This document shows positions 1-11,049 of a stretch of DNA of 64,000 bases, piece by piece. The DNA comes from Proteles cristata cristata. Lineage: Eukaryota > Chordata > Mammalia > Carnivora > Hyaenidae. Under the pieces are notes generated by a model, which was given only the letters and a program-made list of their open reading frames with translations, made no database searches and was not told the DNA's origin. The stretch covers positions 62,001 to 126,000 of the forward strand of contig JAESUZ010001752.1 of the NCBI GenBank assembly GCA_017311185.1, in the 5' to 3' direction. Made by a program: the position numbers and the translations under genes. The first letter of the stretch is position 1. Each line of letters opens with the position of its first letter.

Positions 1-1469
1 TCTTTGACGTGGTATATTTTGTATTTTGTCTCCAGATTAACTGCTAATAAATGGTTTAATTTACAGCTACTTTTCATGGTGCTGAGTTTTAGGTGAGGGG
101 TTAACAAAATGAATAATCACTGCCATCTAAGGACTATTGTAATTTATTATGTTATAGAGAAAAATGTATAAAGAGATATGTTGAGACATAAGAACTGATT
201 TGTTTTAGTTGTAGAGCCAGCAGAATTTAGTCTGAACTGAGAATATTGATATGAAATTCCCAAAGTCAATATACATAGTATTTGACTGGGACCTTGGAGA
301 ATAGGAAGGAATTGGTAAGTGGAGATGAGGAAGAAAGGGTGCTTCAGCCTGAACAAACCATTGCATCCTGCATTGGCTCTCTGAAGTAGTATTTTAGCAA
401 ATTTCACATTCCATGAATACTTTTGGGAATTCTGACTTTATGAGTCATGAATTATGGTAAGACTAACAACTTCTTTTGGAAGAGGTACAGTACATCATTC
501 ACGTGGTGTATTGTATATCACTCCGTTAGAAAGAAGATTGTGTTCTGCTTGAAGCATGCAATTGTTTGCCAGAGAGTATTGTAGGAATGGGAGAAAAAAA
601 CTAGTGTGTTTTCCAGTTGACACTGTTGGTAAACTGTTTAAGCAGATGCTTAGAACAAAGGAAGCTTCAAAAAGTAATTTACCTGAGGAGTGAGTTATTC
701 TTAAACTAGTATCACAATTTAATTGAAGAACAAGTTTCATATACTTTCACCTGTATGAAAAAATATTTTTCCTCAACACAAATCTGTCTCCTTGAGAGCT
801 ATGACTTTTATTTGTATAGGTCTTAATTTATGTGGTACACAAAAGGACACAGGTGAAGATGTTAATAGGGTTGAAATGCAGCTCATTTCAGCTACTAAGG
901 GCTCTTTTCTAATTCCTTTTTCCAAAGGATGACGCTCTGTTAGAGAAGTCCCTATCCTAAAAGTGATTACACATTTGCTTCATTTTGTTGGTGGATTTAG
1001 CACACCTTCCAGAAGAGTATAGGCACAAATTAGGAACTCACTAAATACTTTTTGCATATATACAGTATTCAGAAGTCTAAATAAGATAGAATTCCCTTTT
1101 GATTATATCTTTTGGGCAGATTATCATACATGCCTCCTATGATTAGAAAAATTGACTCTACCCAGTCTGTGATCTTCTTGAAGTCAAATTCCGTGTTTAT
1201 GTGGATAATTCAGTTGTTTCATTTTGCCAAATTGTTATTGCTATATGCTGGGTTTTTATTTATTGTTCTTCTGATTTAATTGTTTAAAATCTAAGCTTAC
1301 TCAACTCAATTGAGTATATATTTAAATATTTATTAAATAATTTGTAATTATATATGGAAACATTTATATACTAATGTTTAAAATTTAATTTATAAAATGT
1401 CTTAACATGTTTTTATTATAAAAATTTATATTTTATTCATATGTTATAACATTTAAATTTTAATTTCAG
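1..1469 (+). other. TMEM38B: TMEM38B intron 2 (3' part)
   Basis: This is intronic sequence upstream of exon 3 and runs off the left edge. No exon or clear repeat was recognised. From about 1300 to 1465 it is strongly AT-rich, with runs of A/T containing TTTAAA and TATATA words. The acceptor at 1468-1469 (TAATTTCAG) has only a weak pyrimidine tract. The short open frames here look like chance frames. Confidence 0.8.
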
Positions 1470-1654
1470 GTATATTGCATTTTTTTGCCCATGTGACCTA
1501 GTTTCCCAGGGCTATTCTTTCCTACCTGTTCAACTCTTGGCTGCGGGAATGAAGGAAGTGACCAGAACTTGGAAAATAGTTGGTGGAGTCACGCATGCAA
1601 ATAACTATTACAAAAATGGCTGGATAGTCATGATAGCTGTTGGATGGGCCCGAG
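1470..1654 (+). CDS. TMEM38B: TMEM38B (TRIC-B) exon 3
   Basis: TRIC-B is a homotrimeric monovalent-cation channel of the ER/SR membrane. It carries counter-ion current that supports IP3-receptor calcium release, and its loss in humans causes recessive osteogenesis imperfecta type XIV. The exon is 185 bases, entered after two bases of a split Trp codon and left one base into a Gly codon (CGA G|gtaata). The translation runs YIAFFCPCDLVSQGYSFLPV and then QLLAAGMKEVTRTWKIVGGV, followed by a segment ending in GWARG. KEVTRTWK is the family's conserved basic Lys/Arg stretch in a pore helix, associated with phosphoinositide binding (Lys118 and Arg122 in human numbering). The acceptor is AG at 1468-1469 and the donor GT at 1655-1656. 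Length and phase correspond to human cDNA positions 270-454, hence exon 3. The identification is secure from the protein match. Confidence 0.96.
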
Positions 1655-2310
1655 GTAATATTACCAATATGTGTTTTTAAATATTCTGTTATTGGTATAC
1701 TACTGCTACTGAACAGTTCTCTATTTACATTAATGAGAACAACATACTTAAGTAACAGTATTTTTGGAAGTAGGAAGTCTTTTCTCTGTTGGCTAGTAAA
1801 TTTATAACTGGCATTTTTCACCAGTACTAGTCATCAGCCATGTGTTTTTTTCCCCATCCTGAATAACTAAAAATAGTAAATATGCTTGATTATGAGTTCA
1901 TCTTCACTCTAGATCATTTACCTTTGTTGTTGGGTTCTTTTGTATGTAGAAGTTGAATAAATTTCTCTAATCTCTTGTTATTTTGTACTGTACCTAAAAC
2001 TGGTATCAGAGAAGGAAATAATAAAGCAGAAAATTTTATTTTTCAGGCCTGAAACAAATCTTTAAGAACACCTTTGTGCTTGAGGCCCTATGTTTTAACC
2101 TTAATTATGGTACAATAGATAGTTGCCACACTAATGAGAGGGAGGCATTGCACTTGTCTCAGTACATAAATGTACAAGGAGAGTTTTTTCTTCCTCCTCA
2201 AAGTTATATTTTGGGGATAAATTTTCCATCAGGAGATAGAATTACAGCTTTGTTTCAAATGCTTTCTCCATAAAATTTGACTAAATATTCTTGTTTCATT
2301 TTGTTTTTAG
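1655..2310 (+). other. TMEM38B: TMEM38B intron 3
   Basis: A short 656-base intron between exons 3 and 4. The donor is GTAATA and the acceptor TTGTTTTTAG. A 65-codon open frame at 2076-2273 lies wholly inside it and looks like chance. No repeat was recognised. Confidence 0.9.
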
Positions 2311-2398
2311 GTGCAGGTGGTAGCATTATCACGAATTTTGAGCAGTTGGTAAAAGGAGGTTGGAAACCAGAAGCTGATGAATGGCTGAAGATGTCCTA
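2311..2398 (+). CDS. TMEM38B: TMEM38B (TRIC-B) exon 4
   Basis: An 88-base exon completing the split Gly and ending two bases into a Tyr codon (TCC TA|gtgagt). It encodes GAGGSIITNFEQLVKGGWKP followed by EADEWLKMSY. The glycine-rich start belongs to a pore-lining helix of the TRIC fold. The NFEQLVKGGW...DEWLKMS part is the loop leading to the next helix. Its size and phase equal human cDNA positions 455-542, the exon whose deletion is a recurrent cause of osteogenesis imperfecta XIV. Because 88 is not a multiple of three, skipping this exon would shift the frame. The acceptor is AG at 2309-2310 and the donor is the strong GTGAGT. Confidence 0.96.
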
Positions 2399-3049
2399 GT
2401 GAGTTGGTATAAACTAGCCCAAGAACAGCTTTTTATCCTTAGATCTTACCAGATCTCTAAAAGTGGATGCAGTGGAGCTGAAAAGATAGTCATGATAATG
2501 GAAGACAGTCAGGAAACTTATTCTTTCAAGAAATCTGATCTCTCAAAAATGTAGTTTTTAAAATAGATATTTTTTTTTTGTGGGTTCCTCCTCCTAGAAA
2601 ATAAAACTAAACAAAAGGTTCTGGATTGTTATAGAGTTGTGGGAATAGTGTGTATTTATGGAGAGAACTACATAGGAACTCACTTCTCTGGATGGAAATG
2701 AATCAGTTTTAGGCTCTTGGCATTTTCATTAATGACTATAATATCACTCAGATTTCAGATTACACGTTCTGGTAGTAAAATGTCAAGCTTATGGGAACAA
2801 ATCTATCCATTATCAATCCAAATCAGTCCCCTGTTGCTTTAAAAATGAGAGTTGACCTTAATTACACAAAAGGAAAGATTAGAGGAAATAAACTATAATT
2901 GTTAGAAATGGAGCAAACAAGGCCTTGATTGATAAGTAATAAATAAGACATTAGTGATATTCAAGGGAAATTTTTCTTCTTTTGAGTATGTCTCAAAATG
3001 TCTTTCATAAAACATTTCTTGGGCTCTTATAACCAAAATCAAATTGTTT

Positions 3050-3260
3050 CTCCTTTGTTCAGAACTTTGGAATGACTCCCCAGATGGCCTGTAAGACCTT
3101 CCAAGATCTGCCTTTCCCCTATACCTTGTTTGCTTTGACTTCATTTCTTACTATTCTCTCCTTCTCTGCTTATATCCTTGAACAGGCCAGGTAACCTGCA
3201 CATATTCTTGAACAAATCTATGAGTAGACCGTAAATATTAGATGAATGAATGAATGATCA
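3050..3260 (+). repeat. possible L2 LINE fragment
   Basis: The stretch with GACTCCCCAGATGGCCTGTA, then CTTCCAAGATCTGCC and TTCTTACTATTCTC, then an ATGAATGAATGAATGA end resembles the conserved 3' part of L2. It is diverged and the boundaries are approximate. Confidence 0.4.
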
Positions 3261-3899
3261 GTTGGTCAAGTGAGATTAATCATTAGTTCAGTATGCTATT
3301 TTGTGTATGTGTGTATATATATCTATTATCTATTTATCTATTACTAAATACTTTTGCATAGCAGAGAAAGCCTATATGATGTTAGAGAATACGTATACTG
3401 ACATAAACAGAACATTGGTAGAATTATGAACGTTAAAGGTGCTGGTGAGGGCTCAAGGAAATGAGCATGATATTGGAAATTGGAGGAGATGTGATACAGT
3501 TACATAGTGGCAGAAAAATTACTTGAATTGTGTGCTACAGTTGTGTGGAAAGTGTAATTTGTAAGTAGTGAACTTGTATATTTGAGGAGATTTTGAAGCT
3601 GCGTTAAAGGTCTGACTGGTTTTTTCTTGATGCTTATAGTAAAGTGAAAGAGGAAAGAATTGAATTGAGGGAATAACTGCTAAGCAAAGAAACCAACACT
3701 ATGATAATTTGGAAAATTCTCAGCCTATCCAGATTGTAAAAGATGATAAAATCAAGAGATTGACTTTTTGGAAAGTCTGTAGTGGAGAGAAGGTAAAGGG
3801 AGTGTCTAGAAGACTTCTGCTAGTGTTGAAGAAATGAGATACGTGACTCATGGATCCATTCAGCTAACAACAGAAGCCAGGAAGAGACATGAGATTATC

Positions 3900-4560
3900 C
3901 AGGAAAGATATGTGGAGGACCATCTCAATTAATGGCATGGATCCCTGTGTCATATGTTAGAGACCACAAAGGTTTTGAAAATATTGTGTCAGAAACACTG
4001 TCAGCTTGCACTGAAAAGGACAGAGATAAGATGAAATAAAGAAGGCTGTCAGACTCCCAAAATTCTATAGGCAGGAAACAAGCTTGATAAAACTGCTCAG
4101 CTGCAAACATGTGTTACCCTTCAAGATCTTCAAGGAAGAATGGATTTCAGCTGGGAGCCTTGGGCCTATTTTAGTATTTGTGCTGCTGAAGCAAGCACTG
4201 AGAGACATGGACCTAGAGGCCTGAGGTCAGGCCCACAGGTTGGAGTCCAGGTGCAAAGTCCAGAACCATGAGTACAGAGGTTGGAGGCGCAGACTCAGAG
4301 AATGGAGCCTGATGTCACAGAGGATTATTCCCAGGCTTTGAAACCTTGAAACCTAATTGAATTTGCCCTGCTGGAGTTTGAAATTGCTGGGACCAGTGAC
4401 TTCTTTCTTCCTTTCCTTTCATTTTCTCCCTTTTGGAGTTGGAATGTTTCTGATTATTACTGTATACCTATCCTACTATTGTATTTTGGATGCAGAAAAG
4501 CTCATTTTCTAGTTTCATAGGAAACTAATACAAGAATATTTTCTAAATGCATCCTGATCT
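3900..4560 (+). repeat. old LTR-like dispersed repeat, family not resolved
   Basis: The layout (a long GAGGCCTGAGG/GGAGTCCAGG stretch, then TTTGCCCTGCTGGAGTTTG, then TTCTTTCTTCCTTTCC, ACTATTGTATTTTGG and a final CATTTTCTAGTTTCATAGG) resembles an ancient mammalian solitary LTR, probably ERVL-like. This is from general recollection of such repeats, so the family name is left open. Confidence 0.4.
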
Positions 4561-4790
4561 TCCAAACCAATCTCATTGACATTTTTCTAAATCTCAGCCC
4601 TGCTCCAATTCCCTGCCCCATTTTATTGTCTACAAAATCATTGCTTTTCAGATTCAATGCTTCTGAATTTATGCTCTAAGGGAATGCTGAGAGGACACCA
4701 ACGATGAGGCACTGTGGTACAGAATCTAAACTGTTACAAACAAGGAATAGCAAATGACATTAAGATAAAAGTTAATTCCTTTTACCTATC

Positions 4791-5006
4791 GTTTATTTTT
4801 TATTTTTCTAAATATTTATTTTTGAGAGAGAAAGACACAGAGTGTGAGCAGAGGGGCAGGAAGCGAGGGAGACACAGAATGTGAAGCAGGCTCCAGGCTC
4901 TGAGCTATCAGCACAGAGCCCGACGGGGGATTCATACTCCCAAATCATGAGATCATGACCTGAGCTGAAGTCAGACGCTTAACTGACGGAGCCATCCAGG
5001 TGCCCC
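4791..5006 (-). mobile_element. CanSINE, antisense
   Basis: A T-rich tail at the left, GAGAGAGAAAGACACAGAG, and at the right the reverse complement of the tRNA-derived head (GGAGCCATCCAGGTGCCCC). Short imperfect flanks (TACCTATC and TACCTCATC) may be the TSD. Confidence 0.85.
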
Positions 5007-5197
5007 TACCTCATCCTTTAAAAATGTCCATTTGATAAATAAGTAAATAAATAAATATGTCAGTTTGGTGTACATTTTCTAATACATTGTACATATATAT
5101 AATATATAAATTAATCGATCAACATGTATTAGGGAGTGTCTAAACATCCCCTCCTTTTTTTTTTTTTTTTTTACCAATAGGGATGTGCAGTTAAAAT

Positions 5198-5677
5198 TTT
5201 TAGAGACCATGTTGCCTTGTGGCTCAGTCAGTTAAGCATCTGACTTCGACTCAGGTCATGATCTCATGGTCTGTGAGTTTGAGCCCCATGCTGGGCTCTG
5301 GCTGACAGCTGGGAGCCTGCTTCAGATTCTGTCTCCCATTTTCTCTGTCCTTCCCCTGCTCTCTCGCTCTCTCTCTCAAAAATAAACATTAAGGGGCGCC
5401 TGGGTGGCTTAGTCGGTTAAGTGTCCGACTTTCGCTTAGGTCATGATCTCACGGTTCGTGGGTTCGAGCCCCGCGTCGGGCTTTGTGCTGACTGCCAGCT
5501 CACAGCCTGGAGCCTGTTTCAGAGTCTGTGACTCCCTCTCTCTCTGACCCTCCCCTGCTCACCCTGTCTCTCTCTCTCTCCTAGAAATAAATAAAAAAAC
5601 ATTAAAAAATTAAAAAAAAAGTTTAAAAAAAATAAACAAACATTAAATCAAAATTTTAAAAAAGGTTTTAGAGACCA
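5198..5677 (+). mobile_element. compound insertion of two CanSINEs flanked by one TSD
   Basis: A 12-base direct repeat, TTTTAGAGACCA, stands at 5198-5209 and 5666-5677. Between them lie an older diverged CanSINE (5210-5392, head GTTGCCTTGTGGCTCAG) and a younger copy (from 5393) sitting in its A-rich tail. The tail motif AAAAATAAACATTAA before the younger copy recurs after it as AAAAATAAACAAACATTAA, consistent with the second TSD. Confidence 0.85.
5393..5660 (+). mobile_element. young CanSINE, CGCTTAGG subfamily
   Basis: The sequence starts GGGGCGCCTGGGTGGCTTAG and has A-box and B-box-like tRNA parts (GGTTCGTGGGTTCGAGCCCC), a CT-rich stretch and the tail CTAGAAATAAATAAA. It shares CGCTTAGG, GACTGCCAGCTC and AGTCTGTGACTCCC with the copies at 28,491 and 55,417, which marks one recent subfamily. 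Confidence 0.92.
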
Positions 5678-5958
5678 CTGTTTCAGAACATTAATGTTCC
5701 CCAGTCAGTTGTTAAGGTCTAAACCTGTTACCCAAACCTAACCCTATTTTGAACTCGGTCCTTAGCTTCTAATAAATAAATAGGTAATTTTTCATAAAAT
5801 GGCTTGTAGTGACTTTTAAATTTGTCATATTTTGCAGTGTGGAATTCTAAGGGTTTATCATTTATCTTTCTCTAATTGTAAGCACAAAGCTAAATAATGA
5901 TCTGTTACTCAGATATACTTTAAATGTGTGGCAAATATGTAACATCAAAGTAATGCTT

Positions 5959-6181
5959 TGTGCTGGTGTTAGCCACGTAATGTGCTGGATATGGCTCATA
6001 CTGTTGTATGAGAGCTGGCTGTGTGTGAAAGTAATGCTTCTTTTTGTAGATTAGCATTTTATAGATGTTAACATTTCAGCACTAATTTATTAAGATACTA
6101 ATTAACACTAATCTGTGCTGGAGCTAGCCAAGTAATGTGCTGGATGTGGCTCATACTGTTGTATGAGAGCTGGTTGTGTGT
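5959..6181 (+). repeat. duplicated 68-base segment, 155-base spacing
   Basis: Two copies of about 68 bases begin at 5959 and 6114. Both contain TAATGTGCTGGAT, TGGCTCATACTGTTGTATGA and GAGCTGG, with roughly 90% identity by eye. The sequence between the copies is not itself repeated elsewhere in the window. Confidence 0.8.
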
Positions 6182-6666
6182 ATCTATCTCTTCTCCGTTC
6201 TGCACAGCAGCCTGAAATTGACTGTGATGGGAGTGTGTATACCATGGAAATGGGAAGATACTGTAAATCAAGGCTTTCCTTTTTCCTTCTCTCACCTGAC
6301 TTGAAGGAGCTTGTTTAGCACTATACAAACTAATCTGCTTTTTACTAAGTCACACTGTGGAACATGGGACTTTAAATCTTTGTAAAAAGGTGTTATATGG
6401 TCAAATGCATCTCAAAAATACTGTAAATAGAAATGAACTCTATCAGTCACAATGAGTGAACCTTCTAAGTTCTCTGATACTTTATCAGAGTGAAATCATA
6501 CTGTATATAACTTAACACTTCTAAACTTTAGAAGTATGTTCACAGAACTCATTTTCATTCTGTTACTAAATCATAATTAAATTAATATTTTTCAGAGTTC
6601 TCTTTGAGAAATCTAGGGATGGATCATGTTTATTACTTACTGACTTAAAATGTATTTTATTTTCAG

Positions 6667-6784
6667 CGCTGCCAAGGTAACCCTACTGGGATCAGTTATC
6701 TTCACATTCCAGCACACCAAACATCTTGCAGTATCAAGGCATAATCTTATGTTCCTTTATACTATGTTTCTTGTGGTCACAAAG
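6667..6784 (+). CDS. TMEM38B: TMEM38B (TRIC-B) exon 5
   Basis: A 118-base exon that completes the split Tyr codon and ends in phase 0 (ACA AAG|gtaaga). It encodes AAKVTLLGSVIFTFQHTKHL followed by AVSRHNLMFLYTMFLVVTK. It contains a hydrophobic helix (VTLLGSVIFTF), a short polar hairpin (QHTKHLAVSRHN) and the start of the last hydrophobic helix (LMFLYTMFLVVTK), as expected for the C-terminal helices of TRIC channels. The acceptor is TTTTCAG ending at 6666 and the donor GTAAGA starts at 6785. It corresponds to human cDNA positions 543-660. It is followed by a very large intron. Confidence 0.96.
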
Positions 6785-7234
6785 GTAAGAATCCAAAGTA
6801 GCTGTAAATATATATTACAAATGGTGTATAACCAGAATTCTGCATATTAGGCAAGTAGCAGGAACATTTATTTTTTACTGTTATTACAGTATTAAAAGGT
6901 AAGTTTTGGGATGTTTATTCAGCTCATCCATGACTTTCTGAAACACCGCTCTTGTATGATTCCTCATTTGATTTATGCTGAGGCTATCATGAAAGATTTG
7001 CAGATAGTCTAATATATGTTGGAGGCCAGAGAGTAGTGGAAATAGCTATAGCTGATCAGATTGCAGACAGCAATGTCTTATTTGTAAAATGAGATAGAAT
7101 AGATGTTCTCTGAGGTTCTTTTAAACTTTAACATTTCAAAATTATTTAGTGTGGCATATTTATGCATAGTCTCATGTATTATTATTGCCTTGTTGGAATC
7201 TTTATTCTGTCTTGAAGATAGGAGATAGTGTGGT

Positions 7235-7450
7235 ATAAGATTACAGGTTTTGGAGAAAGGTAATCCTAAATTCAAATCCTAGCTTTGCTATCTAATTCCT
7301 GAAAAGGCAAGTCACTTAATGTCTCTGACTCCTGATTTCCTCGTCTTCATTATATGATTGTTGAGAGGATTGAAGATGGTTCATGTCTATCACTGTGACG
7401 TATCTTATGAATTTTATTTGCAGCTGTATCATGAGGCTAATTCTGATTAT
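7235..7450 (+). repeat. MIR SINE
   Basis: The stretch TTCAAATCCTAGCTTTGCTA, followed by GCAAGTCACTTAATGTCTCTGA and then TTGTTGAGAGGATTGAAG, matches the core of the ancient mammalian MIR element in sense orientation. Confidence 0.75.
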
Positions 7451-7794
7451 TGTTATTCTTACCATTATTAAATATTGTTCCCTATTCAAAAGTAGACAGT
7501 TGGCTTAAAAATTATTATTATTTAAATATAGAGGAATTTTTTAGCTAACCCTCAGCCTAGATATTTTTGGGTAAAAACTCACCTATGGGATTCTTAAAAG
7601 GAAAACCGTACTTACTATATAAATTTATATCTCAGAAAGAACCAAGTCACTATAGGGATAGTTTATTTTTGTTTCAGTAGTTTCTGCTGTGGAGGTGATC
7701 TGTGGCTGTTATTCAAGCACTTCAAATATCTGAGGCAAAATCTCTTCATATGTGTCCTTCTCTTCTAGTCCTCAACATTTTGAGCTGTATGTAT

Positions 7795-10560
7795 TTTTTT
7801 ATAAAAGCTTATTGAGATATATGTTATATGCTGTACAATTTATCCGTTTAAGTATACATTTCAATGGGTTTTTTTGTATATTCATAGAATTGTGCATTTG
7901 TCACCACAATCAATATTAAAACATTTTCATCACTCCAAAAAGGAAACCTTACAATTAGCAGTTACTTCATATTTTCCCTCAGTCCCTCCAACTGTAGGCA
8001 ACCACTGATCTACTCTCTGTTTCTATAAATTTGCCTATTCTGACATTTCATGTGATTACTAATATACAATATGTGTCCTTGTGACTTGTTTCTTTCACTT
8101 ACCGTAATGTTTTTGAGGTTCATCCATGTTGTATGTATTACTATGTTATTCCTTTTTATTGCCAAATAATAGTCCATTGTATGGATGTACCACATTCTCT
8201 TTATCCATTGGGTTGATGAATATTTGGGTTAATTTTTTTGGCTAATAGGAATAATGAATTATGAGCATTCATATACTTTTTTTGTGTGGATATGTGTTTC
8301 ATTTCTTTTGGGTATATCATATAGAAATGGACTAGATAATATAGTAATGCTGTGTTTAACCTTTGAGGAACTAACAGACTATTTTCCATGGTGGCTTCAT
8401 CATTTTAAATTCCCACTAGCAAAGTATGAAAACTCTAATTTCACATACCATCATCAGTGCTTGCCTTTTTTTATTAAAGCCATTCTAGTGGTTGTGAAGT
8501 GGCATCTCATTGTGATTTTGATTTATATTTTCCTGATAACTAATGGAAAAAGATGACATCTTTTCATGTGCTTGTTTGTATGTTTTTGGAAAAATGTCTA
8601 TTAAGATTTGCCCATTTTTAAATATGTCATTTGTCTTTTTAATGTTGAGCTGTAAGAATTCCTCATATATTTTGGATCCTAGACCCTTACTAGGTTTCTG
8701 ATTTATAGATGTTTTCTCCCATTCTATGGATTTTCCTTTCACTTAAAAAAAATTTTTTTTTAATGTTTTTACTTACTTGAGAGAGAGAGAGAGACAGAGA
8801 GAGACACAGAGAGAGAGAGCTTGAGCAGGGGAGGGTCAGAGAGAGAGAGGGAGACACAGAATCCGAAGCAGACTCCAGACTCTGAGCTAGCTGTCAGCAC
8901 AGAGCCCAACGCATGAACCGTGAGATCATGACTGAGCTGAAGTCGGATGCTTAACCAACTGAGCCACCCAGCCGCCCCTTCTTTTCACTTTCTTGATAAT
9001 GTTTTTGGAAGTACCAATTTCTAAACTTTTGATGAAGTCAAATTTACTTATTTTCTCTTTTGTTGTGAATGTTTTTGATGTCATATCTAAGAAACTGTTG
9101 CCAAATCCAAGGTCAAAAAGTTTATCTCTATGCTTTCTTCTATGAGTTTTATAGTTTTAGTTCTAATTTAGCTCTTTAATGCATTTTCAAATAATTTTTC
9201 GGTATGGTATGAGGAAAGATTCAATTAAACTTCATTCTTTTACCTTCTGTGGATATCTAGTTTTACATTCTTGAAGATTCTGTGGATATCTGTTTATCCT
9301 AGTATTATGTATTGAAAAGACTGTTCTTTTCCTCACTGAATTGTCTTGATACCCTTGCTGAAAATCAGTTGTAAATGTGAGGGCATTTTTTCTGGATTCT
9401 CACTTTTACTCTTATCTATTTACTTATCCTACTGCTAGTACCACAGTGTCTTAATTATTTTAGCATGGTAGTTAGTTTTGATATTGAGAAGTGTGAATCC
9501 TCTGAGTTTCTTCTTTCTAAGGATTGTTTTGACCATACTGGGTCGTTTGAATTTCCATATACATTTTAGGTTTAACTTCATAATTTCTGCAAAGAAGCCC
9601 AGCTCATATTTTCATAGAGATTGCCTTCAATCTGCAAATAAGTTTGGAAGTATTACTATCTTAATACTTTTAAGGCTTTCAAACAGTCAGCAAGATGTCT
9701 TTCCATTTATTAGGTCTTTTAAAGTATTTTTTCATGATGCTTTCAATGTATGAGTCCCACACTCCTTTTGTTAAATTTGTCCCAAGTATTTTATTCTATT
9801 TGATGCTATAGTAAGTGGGATTGCTTTTTAGTTTTGTTTTCACATTGTACATTGCAAATGTGTAGAAACAAAATTGATGTTTGATCTTCTATCTTATAAC
9901 CTTGCTATAACAAACTTGTTTGTTAGCTCCAATAGGTTTTGTGGCGGTATTTTGGTGTGGATTCCTTAGGATTTTCTATATTCAAGATCATGTCATCTGC
10001 AAATAGAGGAAGTTTTACTTCTTTTTTTTTCAGTCTGCGTGTCTTCTAATTTTTTTGTGCAGTTACCCTGGGTGGAACCTCTAGTACAATGTTTAATTAA
10101 AATAGAATGAACATCCTTGGTTTTTTCCTGATTTTAGGAAGAAGTCATTCTCTTATCTTTCACTATCATATTATGTCTTTATCATATTAAGTATGGTATT
10201 AACAATAGGTCTTTCATTGGTTCCTGTTATTAGATTGAGGAAGTTAGTCCCCTTCTATTCTTAGGTTTTGAATGTTTTTATCATGAAGGAATATTGGGAG
10301 CTGTATAATTTCTGAGATATTCTAACTTTAATCTTTAGAGAAAATGAACAGTATTGTGAATTTATAAGAATAAGAACTACTGGTGTTTGTTGAATTTTTT
10401 TAATTACAAAGATCAGTTTTTGTTGAAGTTCTAGTTTGTGGAATAAAAATGAGTTTTTCTTATAATTATTGCTGGATGTATAATTCTTTATTATAATTTT
10501 TAAACTTAAACACCATATTGCAGTGTGATAATAACATATAGTATTGAATTTGTCTCATAA
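7795..10560 (-). mobile_element. old L1, antisense, interrupted by a CanSINE
   Basis: The left end resembles a reversed old-L1 3' UTR (AAAGCTTATTGAGATATATG, then ACCACAATCAATATTAAAAC). Further right, the - strand of about 8010-8195 encodes MWYIHTMDYYLAIKRNN, the ORF2p C-terminal motif. Reversed ORF2 continues to about 10.5 kb with many stops and frameshifts. A CanSINE sits at 8745-8978. The 11.1-12.06 kb stretch may be a further part of the same element, but I could not confirm this. Confidence 0.8.
8745..8978 (-). mobile_element. CanSINE, antisense, inside an old L1
   Basis: A T-rich tail, a GA-rich block and the reversed head (ACTGAGCCACCCAGCCGCCCC). The flanks TTTTCCTTTCACTT (8731-8744) and TTCTTTTCACTT (8979-8990) look like a decayed TSD. 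Confidence 0.88.
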
Positions 10561-10595
10561 TATTTCCCAGAATTTTCCTATTATCTACTAACTTT

Positions 10596-10806
10596 TTAAA
10601 AAAAATTTTTAATGTTTATTTATTTTGAAAGAGAGGCAGAATGTGAGCAGAAGAGGGGCAGAGAAAGAGAGAGACATAGAATCTGAAGGAGGCTCCAGGC
10701 TCTGAGCTCTCAGCACAGAACCCAGTTCAGGGTTTGAACTCACAGACCATGAGATCATGACCTGAGTCAAAGTTGCATGCTTAACCGACTGAGCCACCCA
10801 TGTGCC
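10596..10806 (-). mobile_element. CanSINE, antisense
   Basis: Begins TTTAAAAAAAATTTTTAATG with GAGAGGCAG blocks and ends ACTGAGCCACCCATGTGCC. The flanks CTATTATCTACTAACTT and CTGTTATCCACCTACTT look like an aged TSD. Confidence 0.88.
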
Positions 10807-10894
10807 TCTGTTATCCACCTACTTCTAAATAGAATGTGCATTTTAAACATAATAGCTTTGCCTAAGTTCCATTTAGATTTGTTCTGATTTTTTA

Positions 10895-11048
10895 AAAATA
10901 TTTATTTATTTTTGAGAGAGAGGGGCAGAGAGAGAGGGGGACAGAAGATCCGAGGTGGGCTCCCCACTGATACCAGTGAGCCTAATGCAGGGCTCAAACT
11001 CATGAACTGTAAGATCAGGACCTGCTGAACCACCCAGGTACCCCTTAT
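10895..11048 (-). mobile_element. CanSINE, antisense, internally shortened
   Basis: Has GAGAGAGAGGGGCAGAGAG and ends GAACCACCCAGGTACCCC. Part of the tRNA-like head is missing. It is flanked by CTGATTTTTTAAA and CTGATTTTTAAA. Confidence 0.82.
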
Positions 11049-11049
11049 A

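Larger units (their letters stand above)
2399..6666 (+). other. TMEM38B: TMEM38B intron 4
   Basis: A 4.27-kb intron, donor GTGAGT, acceptor ATTTTCAG. It contains a possible L2 fragment near 3.05-3.25 kb, an old LTR-like stretch at 3.9-4.56 kb, one antisense CanSINE (4.79-5.0 kb), a two-SINE compound insertion (5.21-5.67 kb) and a duplicated 68-base segment (5.96-6.18 kb). No alternative exon could be supported. Confidence 0.9.

Noticed and set aside
5393..5480. tRNA-like A and B boxes
   Set aside because: They belong to the tRNA-derived heads of CanSINEs. No copy has the anticodon arm, acceptor pairing and terminator of a true tRNA gene.
5728..5748. CCTAACCC-type telomere-like word
   Set aside because: Only about two imperfect units. 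An interstitial telomere would need a longer array.
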